The translations under genes were made by a program, and so were the position numbers. From Euwallacea fornicatus (taxonomy: Eukaryota; Arthropoda; Insecta; Coleoptera; Curculionidae): a stretch of 64,000 bases of DNA. The notes beneath the pieces are model-generated. The model searched no databases. It worked only from the letters and a program-made list of their open reading frames with translations, and had not been told where the DNA came from. The stretch covers positions 1,612,001 through 1,676,000 of the forward strand of contig NC_089542.1 in the NCBI RefSeq assembly GCF_040115645.1, read 5' to 3'. The first letter of the stretch is position 1; every line of letters starts with the position of its first letter. Of this stretch, positions 11,957-23,762 are shown piece after piece.

Positions 11957-13031
11957 CAGTGCGGTCCATTTAACATAAGACAGGAAAATATTCGCGCAAC
12001 TATCAATTTTAGAGAAAGAAATTTTAAATAAAAGTTGCTTCCCAACGAAGGGAAATAAGATGTCGAAATTGCTAGTGACTTATATGACGTCATTAAGATC
12101 GTTTCAAGGTCAAGTTTGTTTTTTCAAGTGGAAACCTTCTGCTAACGGACATTAAGCACTACTTGAAAATTGGCGACTTTTATAGGGCACATTTTTTTGT
12201 TCGTTAAATTAATTTAAAAAAAATAATAATAAAATAAAATATTATTTTAAAAATGTTCAAAAAGGCAGTCATTCGCCTCAATACATTTCTCAATGCGCAC
12301 TACAAATGAATTATAAGTGCTAATTGCAGTTCCACTGTCTATGCTTTGACATGCGTTTCTAATCCGTTCCTTCATATCTTCGAGGGTAGCAGGGACACTT
12401 ACATACACTTTTTCTTTTAAAATTCCCCAGAGAAAAAAATCGTAACTTGTCAAACAATAAAGAAATGATAAAAAACGTTCCTCATGCGATGCAACAGCAT
12501 CTATTACCTTTCTTCTCGTTTCGTCGTAGAGCAGAACTATTTCGGCTTTCTCCTCAATGGATAATCACCCATTTTTACGAATAAAAAGAATACAACATTA
12601 ATAAATCCGAAAATGTCATTGCCACATCTGGCAGTTCTTGAAGCGAAATTGTCTAAATATTATTATTTATTAAAGATAACGCCGCATTAGCCGATTTGCC
12701 CCCTGATTTCACTTTTAATATTCATTAACGTAATGGAACTTACTTTATTCATTTGACGTATCGAATAAAATGTTTCCTGCAAAGGTTGATTATTTTTAAG
12801 TACTGCTTAATGACCATAAAAGACACACATTAAAAACATAAAAAAAAAAAGTTTCCTTTTGAAAAAACAAAGTTAACCTTGAAATGACCTTGATGACGTC
12901 ATATAAGTTAGTAACCGTTTCGGCACCTTATTTCCTCTTCGACATCGAACAACTTTTATTTCCAACTCTTTCTCTAAAATTGGTAGTTGTCCAGAGATTT
13001 GTCTATCCCAAGGTGAATGGACCACACGGCA
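11957..13031 (-). mobile_element. Mariner-like element with about 170-base terminal inverted repeats, non-autonomous
   Basis: The left TIR starts at 11957 and the right one ends near 13031, both next to TA. Shared blocks, left versus reversed right, include GCGGTCCATTTAAC / GTGGTCCATTCACC, CAATTTTAGAGAAAGA (both), AAATAAAAGTTG (both), GGAAATAAG (both), CTTATATGACGTCAT (both) and TTTCAAGGT (both). Between the TIRs lies the remains of one transposase gene on the minus strand. The element is about 1,075 bases, roughly half of what an intact copy would need with such TIRs, so internal sequence has been lost. Confidence 0.8.
12247..12453 (-). pseudogene. Transposase C-terminal fragment, Tc1/mariner superfamily
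   Basis: The frame reads MTSYDFFLWGILKEKVYV, then an ETLxxLKxRI-like segment (PATLEDMKERIRNACQSID), and ends RIEKCIEANDCLFEHF. The D-F-F-L-W-G-x-L-K block is the C-terminal catalytic region of the transposases in which DFFLWG is followed by a lysine-arginine-rich segment, placing the final catalytic Asp or Glu here. Everything upstream of it (DNA-binding domain, first two catalytic residues) is missing or scrambled between 12454 and 12800. It lies inside the long-TIR element. Confidence 0.75.
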
Positions 13032-15063
13032 TAAAGGAGGGGTCCATTTGGGAGCAATCAACGTGTGTAGGCAGCACTCAAATTGATTAAGACGCGAACT
13101 TTTAAAGGTTTACAAGCGTAGCTGATTTTTATTCCTCATCTCGAATGCAATAGAACGTGTAAACAATTACTGAAAAATTGGCGGGTATAAGCTATTAAAG
13201 TTTTATCCACAACAGAAGATATAATCCAGCAAGAATGAGCTTTAGGACATCATTTCCGGCTATTCTATTCACTACGCGTCGCGAGGATGAGCACGAACCT
13301 CAGAAATTTTGTCGTGGACAAAAACTTGAGAGATAGATATAACGAGAGAAGATATAAATAACTTGCGCGTGGAGAATGTTGGAAAATTCCCAGATCACAT
13401 TTTTGTATATCTGAATGCTGCGGCGGTGATGAATGATGAAAAGATTTCGGACGTAATTAAGAACGATTATGGATATTTGTAAATGTGTTCTGTACGTTCC
13501 AGGAGGATTATTCATTTTATATTATATAATTTTTAATGTAAATTCTTGTTATCATAATCGATTATGGTAACTTTACGCCGTGCGCTATTTGAAAAATTGA
13601 TAATTTGCGTATTAATTAGACTACACCTGCAGTGTTGTAGCTCTACTTCCAGCAGAGTTTATGTGAGAATTTCACCTGGCTTGAATGTGATACATGGTCC
13701 ACCGTGAAGAATAAAAAGGAGTTTCCTAACGCCAAAATAATTCACCCACTAATTGTATTACAGCTGCACTGTTTTCAGCCCTATTTAAGGCAAATTTTAA
13801 GCTGAAATTTAAACTGTTTTAGACATTATTATTTATCACTATTAAATGATAAATTTGAAAGCAAGACCCCCGACTCTCTTAAAATGGTAGCCGATTCTCT
13901 ATTTTAATACTATGTAGCCGTGGTGTTTCCGGCTCAGCTTTGAACATACTTCATGCTATAATTTGACGTAATTCTATTACATCAACAATAACTAAAAATA
14001 AAAAAAGGATTTCTAGGAAATTCTTAATTCTCCTTGTTTCAATTTGCAATTTCTGATAATTCCAAATTAGGAAACGTCGTCAACAATGCGAACAAAAAGG
14101 GAGGGAAGTTTCAAAGAAAAATCGATTTCTCGAGTGAATTACTCAGTGTGTCTGACCTCTTCAACCCTACGGCTTGAAGTAAAGCACCAAATGCCCTTCT
14201 GGCAAGCTCTTTACGACGTTTCCATCGCTTTTACGATAATTTGTTATTTTTTAAAACGTGCTTTGACTGGCTATCTCCTATGTCAAAAAGACTCCAAGCA
14301 ATCTCCGGAGAAAGCTAAACCAAATAAATCATTCCTGGCTCATAATCATTTTATGATTTGGAAGTTATCAACTCGAGCTTCGAATTTTATGTTTTCTTCT
14401 CTTCCTCTCCGAGACGGTCCAAAGTTTTCTAGTTACAGAAGTGGGTTTATTATTTAAGGAAATGTTCTGTCACGCCAAAGAAAAATCCGAATGATCGAAT
14501 GAATATGAGTTCCTGACGAATTTTTTTCAATTGGCAAAGGACCAAACGGCAGCTCAACGAAAGCGTCTTGACAAAAACCCATTAGACCAATCAAAAGTGA
14601 GGAAACAAAGATTTTTCCTCTCGGTTAATAGCTGCTCATGAGGATTAATTACTGCTCTTCTGAGAGCCTTGAAAGTGGATTCGTCGTCTCAAAGAGGAGG
14701 CCTCTAATCGGCCCTAGTAAATCATTTCGATGCCATTGTGTCCTGAGACCTTTGTATTTATTTCCGGAAATATGAAATACGGCAAATGTCAGAGGAAATT
14801 TTACGTTTTATTAATCGGGCCCGGACCGAAGAAAAATCGCCAAATTTTAAAATTGAAAGTGATTAAGAATCGCCCTTTTATAATGTAGAAGAATGGTAAA
14901 AGTCATTGTAGGCTTTTGCAGAATTCTCCGGTACTTGACACGTCATTGGTTACAGAAGCACCATAGATTTCCTTCTCATAAATCAGTAGTGATGCTGTAT
15001 AGGCTCTGATTTCGAGCCCCTCAGGGAACATTTCACATTACTGAATATTAATATAGTACTTAC

Positions 15064-15096
15064 CACAGCTCCATCGAAGAAAAATGCCCAAGAAAT
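15064..15096 (-). CDS. Candidate 33-base internal exon with strong splice sites, gene unknown
   Basis: On the minus strand a pyrimidine-rich acceptor ending TTTCTGTTTCAG precedes 33 bases that are followed by a perfect donor, GTAAGT. The 33 bases keep frame and in one phase read ISWAFFFDGAV; in another phase they contain an ATG (MEL...). Neither peptide is one I recognise, and no partner exon was identified. The quality of both splice sites is the only evidence. It could be an untranslated or alternatively used micro-exon of a gene with very long introns. Confidence 0.25.
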
Positions 15097-15399
15097 CTGA
15101 AACAGAAATACATTTTTAGTTCTCATATTGGATATTCGCAAATATTTCAATTGTTTTAAGAGTTTTAGATCTTGGATGGATGTTGACGATGTATCATGTT
15201 GAAACGCATGAAATTCTAGTTTATCACCTACTCCAAATGGATCTGGAAACGTCGCTACTGTAAAGTTATTAATTGTCAAACTTATTGTCAAAATTATATG
15301 TGAAATTATTTGGTTTCAGGTCGATTATGCATTTTCTTTTAAATCTGTTTTATTCTTTCGCTTTTGCATTGACTTTGGACGAATTTATATCATAAACTC

Positions 15400-16010
15400 T
15401 GCTTTGAATAGAGCCGACTACATCACAATTGTAGAGTTTCTAATTGTTAAGATGAGGATTTATGTTTGGTAAGTTTTAGGTTTTAGTTTTCCTTGGAATC
15501 CCCTTTCCATTCTCCCGTTCTTTACGATGTACAAGTCCGCTCTAAATAAAGCAAAACTCCGGAATTGTAATGTATTTAGTTGCCAAGTTACAGGATTTTT
15601 AAATGTCGAAGTTGTTTCAGCTTTAGTCTCAGGAAAGTTTTCTCTGGAATCCCCTTTTTATTTTCCGTTATGGACGGTGTACCGCATTAAGATTAGGTAA
15701 AATTGTAGCTTAAGCTGTGCTCTAAATGAAGCTGAAAGTACCGCAATTATCGTGTATTTAGTTAGGAATTCGCTTAAGTCGTAGAATCTAGATTTACCTT
15801 TCTCTGGAATTTTCTTTTTATTCTCTATTTTGGGCCATACTTAGCGGTAAAATTGGGAGAAATTGTAGCTTAAAATCTGCTGAAATGTGTCATCAAACTC
15901 ATCAAATATACTTTCCTGAAGCATATCTGGCCCAAATCCTCCTTTACTCCCTCTGTTTTATATACCATAGTTGTTGTTTCAACTCTAAACGGAGCCGAAA
16001 GCAATGTGAC
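15400..16010. repeat. Diverged tandem repeat, 3-4 units of about 140-180 bases or more
   Basis: A block GGAATCCCCTTTCCATTCTC at 15495 recurs as GGAATCCCCTTTTTATTTTC at 15646 and GGAATTTTCTTTTTATTCTC at 15806. A second block, CTCTAAATAAAGC near 15539, recurs as CTCTAAATGAAGCTGAAAG near 15719 and CTCTAAACGGAGCCGAAAG near 15982, with a weaker copy TTTGAATAGAGCCGAC near 15403. Each second block is followed by 'GCAAT' or a similar word and by GTATTTAGTT in two units. Unit lengths vary through indels. No ORF runs through the array. Confidence 0.65.
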
Positions 16011-19000
16011 CCAAATCAGTTCTCCCGCAACAATTCTCACAAGAAAAAAAACCTTCATGTGAGATACTGAAAGTCACAGATTCAATACTACTTCCGAAGA
16101 CTTTCGATTGATTCCGTCGCTTTTACATTTATTTATGCCCTTTTACGTATGTTAGATAACACAATATAAATCCGGCTGAAACCTATTCTTTGTTCTCATA
16201 AATCCACGCCAGATTTGAATCGATTTTGCCCTGAACTGTTCACGACTCAATATGTGTTGTCCCGAAACTCAACACGTTTCCAAGGGCGCCGTCAAAAGGG
16301 CCGCTTTTAAGCCATCAAGTAGTTGCTTTTTAAGGGTTTGCGTGACGCAGTCCTGGATGAGATTTACTGTATATAAGACAAGAAAAAATGGTACGGATGA
16401 TTTGTGTGACTTCGGTATATTTCCAGGTGAAACCACTTGACATGGTCAGAACAAAAAATGCCTTAGTCTTTGCTTTTTCCCTTTTTTTTCCCGCATCGCA
16501 ATCCAGTTTTCGCAAAATTCATATCCGAGATGGTCTCCATTGTGTTCGGTTATCGAAGCCTCTGCCTTTGTACCGGCTCCGCTAACTGCACTTCAAAAAT
16601 AAGGGACGTCGAGCTTAATGCCCCAGAGACACGAGATGATGCTCGACGAAAGCCGCTCCGAAAATTTTCCATTAGACTAAAAGTGGTTTTGATTAACTCC
16701 AACAACGTTTTCTGTTGCATTGTGCAATTCAGTCGGCTTACCTCGGATTATGCAAACGAATTTCCTGGCCAAATTACAATCGTATTAAAAGTCAACGTTT
16801 GAAATTGCTGCCAACAAATCCCCTTTGATATTTTAAATTTATGTGAGTATCTGAGGGTGAATTAGTGATGACATTAAGGTACTGATCAGAAAAGGTGAGC
16901 AAAAATGGGATTACTCGTGATAGTGAGCGATTGCTTGTCAAGTTTACTGAAAAGATGGATTGCTCGTGTGTCGGGTGTTTACTCGTGGGAAAAAAATGGA
17001 AAGTCAGTTTAACAGTGATAGTGAGTGGCAATTGGCATATTTGCGATAATAGGAGATTTCCTTCTTGCGAAAGTAATTTTCCTGAAACCGGGTGAAAATC
17101 AAAGTTCTTACAGTGGCGAAAGTGAATCATTTCTTAATATCTTCTCTCGATAATGGCGACTAACTTGTTGTGAAACCGAAAAGCGAAAACTTTCAAAGGT
17201 CAGAAGCGCCGAAGTTATTTCGAACATTAGCGATGTATTAAAATTCATATTATGCACACATGCTCAATAACGAGGGCGTCTAGTGACGGTGACGCGAAAG
17301 TGCGAGCACAAAGCAAGCATAAGAACTTCCGATTAAATGCAGACAGATCACTAAATCGAATTTCCAATTTTTTTCGTCCCACAGGGTACTTCTCAGTAAG
17401 TTAGAGAGCCCCAGCGATAGCGAAGATTTATTGTAAAATCAGTGCGAACTAAAAACCTTAACTATTCGAAAATATCTAGAGTTCATTTTTTAAAAGTTAA
17501 TATATCTTGTTGGGAAACTTCCGACATGAAGATCTCGCTCTCACGCAATGCCCTAACGTCTGGGCAATGAATAAAAAATAGAAAGAAACCAGAACTCAAA
17601 CCTCGACCTACCATTAGGTGCCGAACCATCGGAACCGCGTCAAGTACCATTCATCTGGTTTACTTCCCACTTGATTTATTAAGTGCGAATCGTAAAACAG
17701 ATGAAGGACCGCAGTAAATTAGGATATGTCTCGTATCAACCCGCGTAACTGGCCCAAGAACCAGAGAGCGTCAACGATGGTGTGAAAACATCGAGGTGGT
17801 GACTTTCCCACGAATTAACGAGAAAAAACAGACACTGGGACTTAGCATTTTTCCGGGGAAAGGGCACCACCCCTCTTGGGGCAGAGAGCAGAACGGTTTC
17901 TCATCTCGCCGCGTTAACGACAACCTTTCAACTCACCCGATTTCACAGTTAGAATGAAACTTTACCAACTTCCGACGCATCTCGTCGCTCTCGAAATCTG
18001 TACACGGGCGTTATGGTTAATAATTTAATCGCCAATCAAACCCCCGTATTTCAACTAGTCTGTGATTAAATTTACTGTCACACGTGTAACAGAGTTTCTG
18101 CACCCTCTCGAACCTTTAGACCCTCATTCTCTCATGACGGTAGCCCGTCTGGTCCTTCGATCGAGTGAAAAACCCCGCCAGCGTATCTGGATTTCTCCGT
18201 CGGTGTCTAGTGAGTCAGTCACTACTGTGCGAACTCTGGCCCAAACATATCCAGATTCACATATGTATGTTATCGTACCAACAAGGGTGTCAGCAAGTGC
18301 AATTGAGCGACCCCGAACGAGAGAGTCAAATATTGCGAAGAGCTAAAAATCAACAGGTTAAGATTTGGTGATGGTAATGTCTTTGCCGTGGATCGCTGTG
18401 CTGTCCTGAATATTTTGTCGTTGTTACGCGTGTCTGACAGCAGACAACACTGAGCGTATTCTAATGGCTCAGAGTTAAGTGAAAACGACTCATAATTAAA
18501 AAGAATTTCATATCGGTAACACGTTCTCCTGGCATATAGCCACATTTTACGCCAACTTTGCCCGGCTTATCGCACTGCAAACTTTTCAGCTATTGAAATA
18601 TAACCGAGCAAGCTAAATATTAATCATTCCGAAATGAAATTTCAAGTGTACATTTGAAGAGCTTTAATTAAAAGATTCAATTAAACCGGGAGCGACTCGA
18701 CGTACTGGATATAGAAATACCGTAAATTAAATCGACAGTTTGTTTTTTAAATTACTCTTTCGTGTATATATTTTTTAAATGGAAGAATCTCTTCTGCAAT
18801 GACTCCATCCATCTCGACATCCGCCTGCGTTTAATTCCATAATGGTCCTTTTTGTATGGCGGAGTAGCCAGTGAATTAAACAACCTCATCAACTCCGTTT
18901 AGAAGCTTTTTTCTATAGATTCAAAAACAGCTTCATTTCATCGAAAGGGAAATTTTAAAAGCTCCCCACGCCCTGGAAAATTACAATATACCGATTTTTT

Positions 19001-19776
19001 GTTTATTACTCCGCGGGCATGGCCCTGCAATTCAAGATAGGCTAAACAAACAAAAGGGCGAATTTTCGAGGGAGATGCCACGCTAAGGAGACAGTCGATA
19101 ATGGATGGGTTTTGGGTAAACGGAGCCGAAAGTGGGAGGTTGAAGGTAACTTTAGGCGCAGTACGCCGCTTTAACCTTAAAACTACATGTCGCTCAAAGA
19201 AGATCAATTATGGCTAATATTAAGCAAAATTTTAGGCCAAATGTTGCTAATAATTCTCTGCGAAAGCTCGCGAAATCGTTAACGTTTTGAACACGGCTCA
19301 ACCCAAAGGTTCAACTTGGAGGCAACTACCAACACTCAGCGTACACATTCTTGCTCCTCTTATTGTTCCTCGGTTATTCGCATTGTTCCCATTACGCACA
19401 AACTGCCGAACAACTTTTCTCAACACACAACTCCAGCAGATTGTTTTCTTTTACGCAGAGCGATTGATAACGGAGCACCAGATGCAGGCGACACTCTCTA
19501 ACTAGCGAAGTGCTCTGGAATCGACAATTTAATCCCGTGCTCATTTAGGGTAATTTGAGCAGTAAAATGTTGATTTACAAAGACACAGAATCCTCGACGA
19601 AACTTTCCCTTAGATCCGCAAAACTTCAAACTTTAAGAGCAATATTAAGCAACCATATCCAGAGATAAAGATTGCAGCGGCAATCGGACTAAATGGGAAA
19701 CTATTTCTTCCAAACTGCCGATTTCATTTAAATAATGGATCCCCAGACCGCAGCCTCGAACCTCAGGTGCGTCCTG

Positions 19777-19805
19777 GGGTGGTGGTGGTGGTGGAGGTGG
19801 TGGTG
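19777..19805 (+). repeat. GGT-rich microsatellite
   Basis: The stretch is a run of GGT triplets interrupted by one GGA. It lies in a gene-free region and is not part of a long ORF. Confidence 0.9.
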
Positions 19806-20839
19806 TGCGATTCTATTCAGTTAAGACGCGATTCGTCTTCGAGCAAATAAATCATCGCGCAGATTTGTAAATGCGCGCCGTCAATCGTGAAACTACCTCA
19901 CCTTCAGATAGAAAAAGAGCCTGAAATGAATTATGCAAACAAGGGAGATAAAACGATTAAAATGCTAATGTCGGCTGCGGATAGAGAAATGGGTTTTACA
20001 CGGTCTCGCGTGTCAGCACCTCGAAATTAAAGCAATCTCTGTATGTAACAACGACGTAACGTATACGGTGTCAAGCGGAGGGAAACCTGAATATCCATTC
20101 GTGAGGTCAGGATGTGTCTGGCGCAGTTATAAATTCATGCCAGACCACCGACGGCAAAAGAATTGGCCTGGAATTTTTACACATAGGATGCCCAAGGGAT
20201 CCCGAGGGTGAACGAACCCAGGGAGATGTGCGAAACTGTTCCGAAAACACCGGGGCGACATCCGAAAACCCCTAGGAAACGTCGCCACTCATCGCCAAAG
20301 CAAACTTCACTTCGAATTTGATTTCGCTCGAGGTGAGGTTGTTACACTAAGAATCCGAATCCTGAAACTCCCTAATGGAGTTTTCAACTGCTTACCTCCC
20401 TTCTAGCTGTACATAACTCATCAAAGCACCTATCCGAAGCACCATCATCCATCCTAGTTTGTTATCAATCAACTGGTAAATAGACGTGCTTTTATCGTAG
20501 ATCCATCTACGTAGAAATTGATAAATGCGCCCCCCAGAGCAACGTTTTCTGGCAGACAATTTCGGACCCGGTGCGAAAATAAAAGAAAGAAACGCAGATA
20601 CAGACATCGGATTCGTATAGATATTATATCTGCTGTTGTTCGTTTATTGGAAATCGCGACTCTCGATAGGAAGCTTAAAATGGAAAATTTCCCGCTGCAA
20701 ATTCGATATATACGTGGCAGTTTACGTTTGAATTGTGTGTCTGAAATATATAAGCTGTCTCCCAGTTTATATCGTAGACATTTATTATTTTCCATTTTTT
20801 ACGACAGTAAACGGCGGAATTTATTATTTCGGTAATATA

Positions 20840-22392
20840 CAGTAGGGTCCATAAGTATGGAAGCTTTAAGTATCCCTGTGAATCTCCCTTCCACGCTGCA
20901 CTTTCCGGATTATTCGAATGCAACTGCTATTTAAGGACTTGTACCCGTAAAACATACATTAAGGTCAGATCTAAGCGATTCGTGCATAGCGATGACAAGT
21001 AAAGAAAATTTCAATGCGGTCAAAAGTATGGAAACCCGTAAATTCTATTTACATAACGAGTCAAACATAATAAATTTAGTACAATTTTTTTTTTTTTTTT
21101 TTTTTTTAATATTTGGTGACACATCCGCCCTTAATAACTGCACATCTTTAATTCACGGAATAAATAAGTTTTCTACAAACTTCTACCGGAATTAATTTCC
21201 ATTATCTTTCTAAAACTTCGAACAAATGTTTGAGATTATGTATTTTTTCTCTACGAATTTGTCTTCCGAGGTCCCAAAGCGTTCGATCGGGTTAAAATTA
21301 GGGCTCTGGGACGGCCATTCCACTTTCGGGGCACAATTTTCTCGAAACCAATTTTTAACGAGCTTTGACGCGTGCTTTGGGTCACTGTCTTGTTGAAAAC
21401 TCCAGGACAGAGGCATTTCCCACTCGATAAACGGACGGTTTTCTCAGATATGTTAATACATGAATCTGGTCATAGTCCCTTCTATTTTAATTATTTGCCC
21501 AACCCCAGATGCTGAGAAACACCCCCAAATTATGGCACTTCCACCGCCATCCTGTTCGGTAGGCAACTGATACATGGAGTTAAATCTTGCATTCTTAGGA
21601 CGTCTTCCGTCCCGAATACCATCACTGTCGAATAAATGAAATTGCTCTCGTCACGCGACAAGACGGTATTCCACCCTCTTGGCGACCAGTTGGTATGCCG
21701 CCAAGCGAATGCCAGAGGCGCCTTCGAATTTTTTTTGGAAATGAGTGGTTTTCTCGACAACAATCCTACCGAGTAAACATCCAGCTACCAAGATTCTGCG
21801 CACCGTTCAATTCGAAACCGCAATATTTTGTTCTTTAGCAAGGTATCTTCAAATGTATCCATCGAAGTCAATAATGGATTTTTTCCTGATATCCTTCTTA
21901 TTAATTTCTTAGTATTTTTTTGGATACTCTTAGGGCCTACCCGGCCTTGGAAAATTGTCTACCGTACCATGAAAACATTTTAATATTTTTGATACTGTTC
22001 TTTTGGAGACATTTCAAGCACTAGAAATATCGCACTGCTTGTGTCCGTTCCCAGATAACACAACAACGCGTTGTTTTCATTCTTGAGACAAATAACGCTT
22101 TGGCATTGTTTACTGCAACTGAATTCTATTGTATGCTATACAAATTGTATAAATTTAAACTATTATTTGCTTTTTTTTTAAATCAAGAAACGCAAGAAGT
22201 TTCCGTACTTTTGTCCGTAGTGTACTTTTGTTTTTTCAGTATTCAAAATCAAATTCCAAAAAATACCAATGTACCAAGGAGGGCGATAAAGTATTAAAAG
22301 CAGAATCTATTATATATTTCAAATAGCAAATTATACCCGTTGATTAAAAAAAAGTGACATTTAAAAAGATTCCATACTTATGGCCGCCACTG
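20840..22392 (-). mobile_element. Tc1-like transposon, full length but inactive
   Basis: The ends CAGTAGGGTCCATAAGTATG and, reversed, CAGTGGCGGCCATAAGTATG are flanked by TA on both sides (20838-20839 and 22393-22394). The 1,553-base length is normal for a Tc1-like element. The transposase gene is on the minus strand and is broken. A run of 23 T (21085-21107) lies near the left end inside the element. Confidence 0.9.
21210..22106 (-). pseudogene. Broken Tc1-like transposase
   Basis: Reading starts at the ATG complementary to 22104-22106 with MPKRYLSQE and then a stop. The following frames keep helix-turn-helix-like text (VSKRTVSKI), then NWSPRGWNTVLSRDESNF, which holds the first catalytic Asp of the DDE triad as 'SRDESNF'. 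Next come WSFQQDSDPKHASKLVKNW (second Asp) and WPSQSPNFNPIERFG with the final Glu. Several frameshifts and stops separate these pieces, so no protein of family length (about 340 residues) can be made. Confidence 0.85.
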
Positions 22393-22394
22393 TA

Positions 22395-23762
22395 CCTTCT
22401 ACATGGATATTTACTGTCACAGTCGCAGGGAGTGACGTGCTCAACACAATCAAAAACGTGGTCTCAGCAAATTCATTAAAAAAATGAGTATTTTCAATAA
22501 CCGTACGGTCGTTGGCTCCAAAGCAAATAAAGGAGCTGTTAGAGTCTTCAGGAAAGATCTTCTGACTCCAGGTATTGTTTTGTACGTGGATACCCCCACG
22601 GAAACCAGTAAGATAACCAAGGAAAAACACCACCGTAAACTTCAACAATTGTCTGTATTAAGATCAAAGTGATTACTTCTTATGTGCAACTTGGGCACGA
22701 AAGTTAAGTTAAGATTGTGTAAAGTACCTTACGTTAAATTCTCACAGAAGCTTAATGGAAACGTTACAAATGATTACGGTGTTGTCCTTAAACACTTCCC
22801 TGTTATCAATGTGTATAAGAACCGTCAAAAAATAAGTAACATATATGTATATACAGGGTATCCCAGAATGAGAGGGTCAAGGCTTAACCACATATTCCTT
22901 GGTCAAAGATATATCGATTCATCGTTATATACTTATATATTTGAAATTGTTTCCTTCTAGAGATACAGCCTGGCAAAGTTTCACTTTTTTGTTAATTTTG
23001 CAAATAAGTTGAAAACGACTATGCGGATTGTAACAAAATTCGGTGCATCGGGGCATATTGGACGGGAGTTATTATTCTAAAACTATCAGGGGCAGTGGTC
23101 AATTCCCACAAAGTCAAACTACTACTATGTCAACTACCCCAGAATATATAAGTAGCTTTAAGTCCTAGAGATAGTCGACTCTTGTTTTCACAACGTCCGA
23201 AACGGTCTATTCACGATCTCTAAATAACTGTCTCTGCACCATCGAAATTGTTAATAAAGTGTTGTAACTTCCTTGAGTACTTATTTCAATTAGAAGACAC
23301 CACAACTGAATTAGGAGGAAAACGTGGAAAACTACGTTTCGGCTGAAGTCTCGAACTATTTCTGTTTTTAGGAAAACCCTGGAGAACAAACTGGCAGGGT
23401 GTGGTATTTCCTGCTTTCTTTGTCCTGATTGACCAACCCGAACATTAATTAGTTAGTTCCCACGCGTTTAGGATTTCAGTCTAAATGATTTAAATGTAAC
23501 CTTAAAAAGTTTTTGTAATTAATATTACATCACAACGGTTCTGCGAAGGGCATGGTCAATATCAACCTTGATAAATGGCGTGTGTGTTTCTTCGCATAGG
23601 TTCTCATTTTCAAACCGGAATAACCCTTAAGTTGAGTGATTTATGAATGTTAATCTTTTAGCCCTCAAATATATTGTAGGTCCAAACGTAAGTAAAACAT
23701 GGCAAATTGAGGGGGTATCCAACATAGCTATTAAAATTCGCTACTCTTGTTTATGCTATAAT
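22395..23762. other. Gene-free stretch, with one possible transposon end near 22,854
   Basis: At about 22854 the plus strand reads TACAGGGTATCCCAGAATGA, which resembles the outer end of transposable elements common in insects ('TACAGGGTGTCCCA'). I could not find the matching inverted end, so no element is drawn. The remaining frames are short and without recognisable domains. Confidence 0.4.

Larger units (their letters stand above)
13032..20837. other. Long gene-poor stretch with a tandem repeat array and one exon candidate
   Basis: No complete conserved gene is recognisable. The stretch holds a 33-base exon candidate on the minus strand (15064-15096), a diverged tandem array (about 15400-16010) and a GGT-rich microsatellite (19777-19805). 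Blocks of higher GC occur around 17,500-18,350 and 20,150-20,400. They could be regulatory or 5' untranslated sequence, but no splice sites or conserved peptide support that. Frames of 60-125 codons (such as 14086-14457 plus) have no recognisable domain. Confidence 0.45.

Noticed and set aside
14086..14457. A 123-codon plus-strand frame
   Set aside because: Composition is chance-like, there is no domain, and no splice sites or repeats support a gene.
22854..23160. A complete transposon starting TACAGGGTATCCCA
   Set aside because: I could not find the matching inverted end or any transposase fragment, so only the end itself is noted.
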